DNA from: Streptomyces rapamycinicus NRRL 5491
GTDB lineage: Bacteria > Actinomycetota > Actinomycetes > Streptomycetales > Streptomycetaceae
Length of the DNA: 64,000 bases
Assembly: GCF_024298965.1 (NCBI RefSeq)
Contig: NZ_CP085193.1
Span: 3,100,001-3,164,000, forward strand
Direction of reading: 5' to 3'
Of this stretch, positions 62,333 to 64,000 are shown piece by piece (position 1 is the stretch's first letter; every line of letters starts with the position of its first letter). Made by a program: the position numbers and the translations under genes. The notes under the pieces are model-generated. The model did not search any database. It saw nothing but the letters and a program-made list of their open reading frames with translations, and had not been told where the DNA came from.

Positions 62333-62640
62333 CGTCCCCTCCTTGAGGCACTGGACCTGCTGGAAGGCGCCGTCCGAGCCCCGGCCGACGGCCCGCGCAC
62401 GCAGATCGACAACGTGCGGACCAGGCTACGGAAGGCCGAGAGACACACCTCGAGTACCTCGCGATCGCCCGCAAGACCGTCAGCGGCCTCGCCGACCGGC
62501 TCCCCACATCCCCGCTCGAGCTGCCCGAGCACCCGGACTACCCGCACATCCTCGCCGCCTTCAACGAGGCGAGCTTCTCGATCGCGCCGGGCGGGCACCG
62601 TGGCCCAGCATCGGGGTCGGGCGGTGCCCGGTCGGGTCAT
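62333..62640 (+). pseudogene. Frameshifted hypothetical fragment
   Basis: ALDLLEGAVRAPADGPRTQI and NVRTRLRKAER in one frame are followed by LEYLAIARKTVSGLADRLPT and EHPDYPHILAAFNEA in another. This resembles a regulator-like hypothetical seen near streptomycete insertion elements. It is truncated at both ends. Confidence 0.5.
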
Positions 62641-62646
62641 CCTCGG

Positions 62647-63012
62647 GTGAGCACGCATCTCAGCGGTCTGCCGGTCGGCATCATCCGTGGCATCAGTGAC
62701 CGGGCGGACGGCACGAAGAACGGCGCGGAGGACCGCGAGCGGCAACCGCGTGCCGCGGCGAACGCGGCGGCTTTCGCGGTACGGCTGTCGACGAACCTCA
62801 CGACCGAGCGGATCCAGCGGATGGTCACCGAGCTCGGCTCCGTCAAGGACCGGCTCCTCGCCGCCGCCCCCGAACGCAAGCAGCCCCGGTACGAGAGCCT
62901 CGGACTCGCACCCATCTTCGACGTGAAAAAGAGGACCGTGATCGTGGAATCACAGCCCTCATGTACGTACGGAGAGTGTCCGAGGGGGGACTTGAACCCC
63001 CACGCCCGATAA
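62647..63012 (+). pseudogene. PNP fragment fused to serine-recombinase C-terminus
   Basis: A 123-bp segment (about 62660-62785) is about 96% identical to part of the PNP gene at 43602-43725 (GISDRADGTKNGAEDR). It then joins in-frame to a recombinase tail (LTTERIQRMVTELGSVKDRL) that ends CPRGDLNPHAR by reading through the reverse complement of the tRNA 3' end. The tail pattern is typical of serine integrases inserted at tRNA genes. The catalytic part is gone. Confidence 0.75.
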
Positions 63013-63061
63013 AGGGCACTAGCACCTCAAGCTAGCGCGTCTGCCATTCCGCCACCCGGAC
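62977..63061 (-). tRNA. tRNA-Leu (GAG)
   Basis: The 85-nt type II tRNA has acceptor GTCCGGG paired with CTCGGAC (one G-T), discriminator A, anticodon loop CTTGAGG (GAG), a long variable arm (TGCCCTTTATCGGGC) and T-arm GGGGGTTCAAGTCCCCC. CCA is not encoded. Its 3' end overlaps the reading frame of a recombinase remnant, as expected for an integration site. Confidence 0.93.
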
Positions 63062-63144
63062 CAGGTGTGCTCCGCGGCTCGGCCGCGGCGACACGGACCA
63101 CGATACCAAGGTTTGGGAGTGCGTTTCACCTGCGTATGCCGGGC

Positions 63145-63184
63145 GCCCACCCCCGCGCCGACCTGGGGGGACGCGGGGGTGGGC
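63145..63184. terminator. Hairpin between tRNA-Leu and ALDH genes
   Basis: GCCCACCCCCGCG and its exact complement (63172-63184) form a 13-bp stem just past the ALDH stop. It is the likely terminator for that gene. Confidence 0.75.
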
Positions 63185-63195
63185 ACGGAGGGTGG

Positions 63196-64000
63196 TCAGT
63201 CGGGCATCAGGTGGTAGTCGGGGAAGTTGCCGGGGAGGCGCTCGGGGTCCGGGCCGTCGGTGACGGCGCGGACCAGGAGGTCTCCGCCGACGAAGGCGCC
63301 GCGCCAGGAGGCGCCGAAGCCGCCGAAGAGCTCATCGCGGTCGCCGCGGGAGCGGGGCTTGCCGTGGCCGGTCTTGAAGGCGCGGATCTGGGGGGCCAGG
63401 CGGTCGTAGGTGTCGGGGTCGTCGCAGGAGAGGGTGGCGACGAGGGCGCCGTTGCTGGCGTTCATGGCGGCGAGCAGTTCGGCCTCGGTGTCGACCAGGA
63501 CGAGGGTGTCGACCGGGCCGAAGGGCTCGGCGTGGTGGAGCGGGGAGGTCGAGGGCGGGTTGAGGAGGGTGACGGGGGCCGTGTAGGCGGAGAGGTCCTG
63601 GCCGGGGAGGAAGTGGCCGTCGGCGAGGTCGCCGCGGTGGAGCGGGACGGCGCCGCGGTCGATGGCCTCGGACACCTGGTCGGCGAGTTCCTTGGCCTTG
63701 GCCGCGTTGATCAGGGGGCCGAAGTCCAGGTCGGGGAGGTTGTCGGTGGGGTTCTCCACCGCCAGGGGGTGGCCCACGCGGATGGAGCGCGCCGCCGGGA
63801 GGTAGACGGAGAGGAAGGCGTCGAAGGACGAGCGCTGGACGACGAAGCGCGGATAGGCGGTGCAGCGCTGCTTGCCGTAGTCGAAGGTCTTGCGGATCAG
63901 CGGGGCGAGGGCGTCCCAGTCGGTGAAGTTCCAGATGCCCCAGGCGTTGAGCCCCTCCTGCTCGAGGATGTGGCGCTTGCCGAGGTCGGCGACGGCGGTG
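63196..64000 (-). CDS. Aldehyde dehydrogenase, 3' part
   Basis: The frame runs off the right edge, so only the C-terminal 268 residues are seen. They include GKQRCTAYPRFVV around the catalytic Cys, DFGPLINAAKAKEL and EPFGPVDTLVLVDTEAELLA. The ending reads GNFPDYHLMPD. The shape fits the NAD(P)-dependent aldehyde dehydrogenase superfamily, possibly the PaaN-like group, but the N-terminal cofactor domain lies outside the window. Confidence 0.85.
   Translation of the reverse strand, partial: TAVADLGKRHILEQEGLNAWGIWNFTDWDALAPLIRKTFDYGKQRCTAYPRFVVQRSSFDAFLSVYLPAARSIRVGHPLAVENPTDNLPDLDFGPLINAAKAKELADQVSEAIDRGAVPLHRGDLADGHFLPGQDLSAYTAPVTLLNPPSTSPLHHAEPFGPVDTLVLVDTEAELLAAMNASNGALVATLSCDDPDTYDRLAPQIRAFKTGHGKPRSRGDRDELFGGFGASWRGAFVGGDLLVRAVTDGPDPERLPGNFPDYHLMPD

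Overview
This is high-GC, high-GC3 actinobacterial DNA that looks like Streptomyces. Genes are tightly packed with many 4-nt ATGA/GTGA overlaps. There are decayed insertion sequences and serine/tyrosine recombinase pieces of Streptomyces type, and a tRNA-Leu(GAG) lies near the right end. The mix of catabolic, metal-related, mobile and immune-type genes suggests an accessory region rather than core chromosome.

Layout. (1) 0-5.3 kb: two divergent DUF1254-family genes, a decayed IS701-type transposase and an MHS-type major facilitator permease. (2) 5.6-12.5 kb: a locus resembling actinobacterial copper/metal islands. It has a second lgt (lipoprotein diacylglyceryl transferase), an M48 peptidase with its BlaI/CopY-type repressor, a membrane protein with a CPIC motif, a frameshifted DUF6153 gene, two lipoproteins (DUF305 and a BNR-like propeller) and a Ni/Co permease gene broken by one amber codon. 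(3) 12.7-37.5 kb: a minus-strand catabolic cluster of about 20 genes. It encodes an acyl-CoA ligase, three acyl-CoA dehydrogenases, three crotonases, a MaoC hydratase, a thiolase, three SDRs, an MDR dehydrogenase, a fused FAD/Fe-S oxidoreductase, an aminoglycoside-phosphotransferase-like kinase, an alpha/beta hydrolase, a ThDP enzyme, a three-gene ABC importer, a GntR/FCD regulator and a SnoaL-like protein. Related AT-rich palindromes sit before five of its transcription units and suggest one regulon. The content fits beta-oxidation of a cyclic or branched carboxylic acid, but the substrate cannot be read from sequence.

(4) 37.6-40.4 kb and 45.2-47.6 kb: wreckage of thiolase, IS3, ISL3 and recombinase genes. 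(5) 40.4-61 kb: a defence-type island. A NUDIX-winged-helix regulator, a nucleosidase/PNP-domain protein and a multi-TM protein form one operon. The last two proteins carry similar short glycine/beta-type motifs resembling bacterial amyloid signalling motifs. Further right are an unrecognised 842-aa protein, a C-terminally anchored 170-aa protein, an ASCH-domain gene, a GmrSD-type (DUF262/DUF1524) endonuclease fused to an alkyltransferase-like DNA-binding domain, and an alpha/beta-hydrolase plus caspase-NTPase-WD40 operon. (6) 60.9-63.1 kb: a mosaic of gene fragments ending in the C-terminus of a serine recombinase that runs into the tRNA-Leu gene, consistent with an integration hot spot. (7) The window ends inside an aldehyde dehydrogenase gene.

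Three dispersed hairpin-plus-repeat copies (5.3, 45.7 and 55.4 kb; a fourth partial at 12.5 kb) share the 3' end of the tRNA-Leu and may be att-like or tRNA-derived relics.
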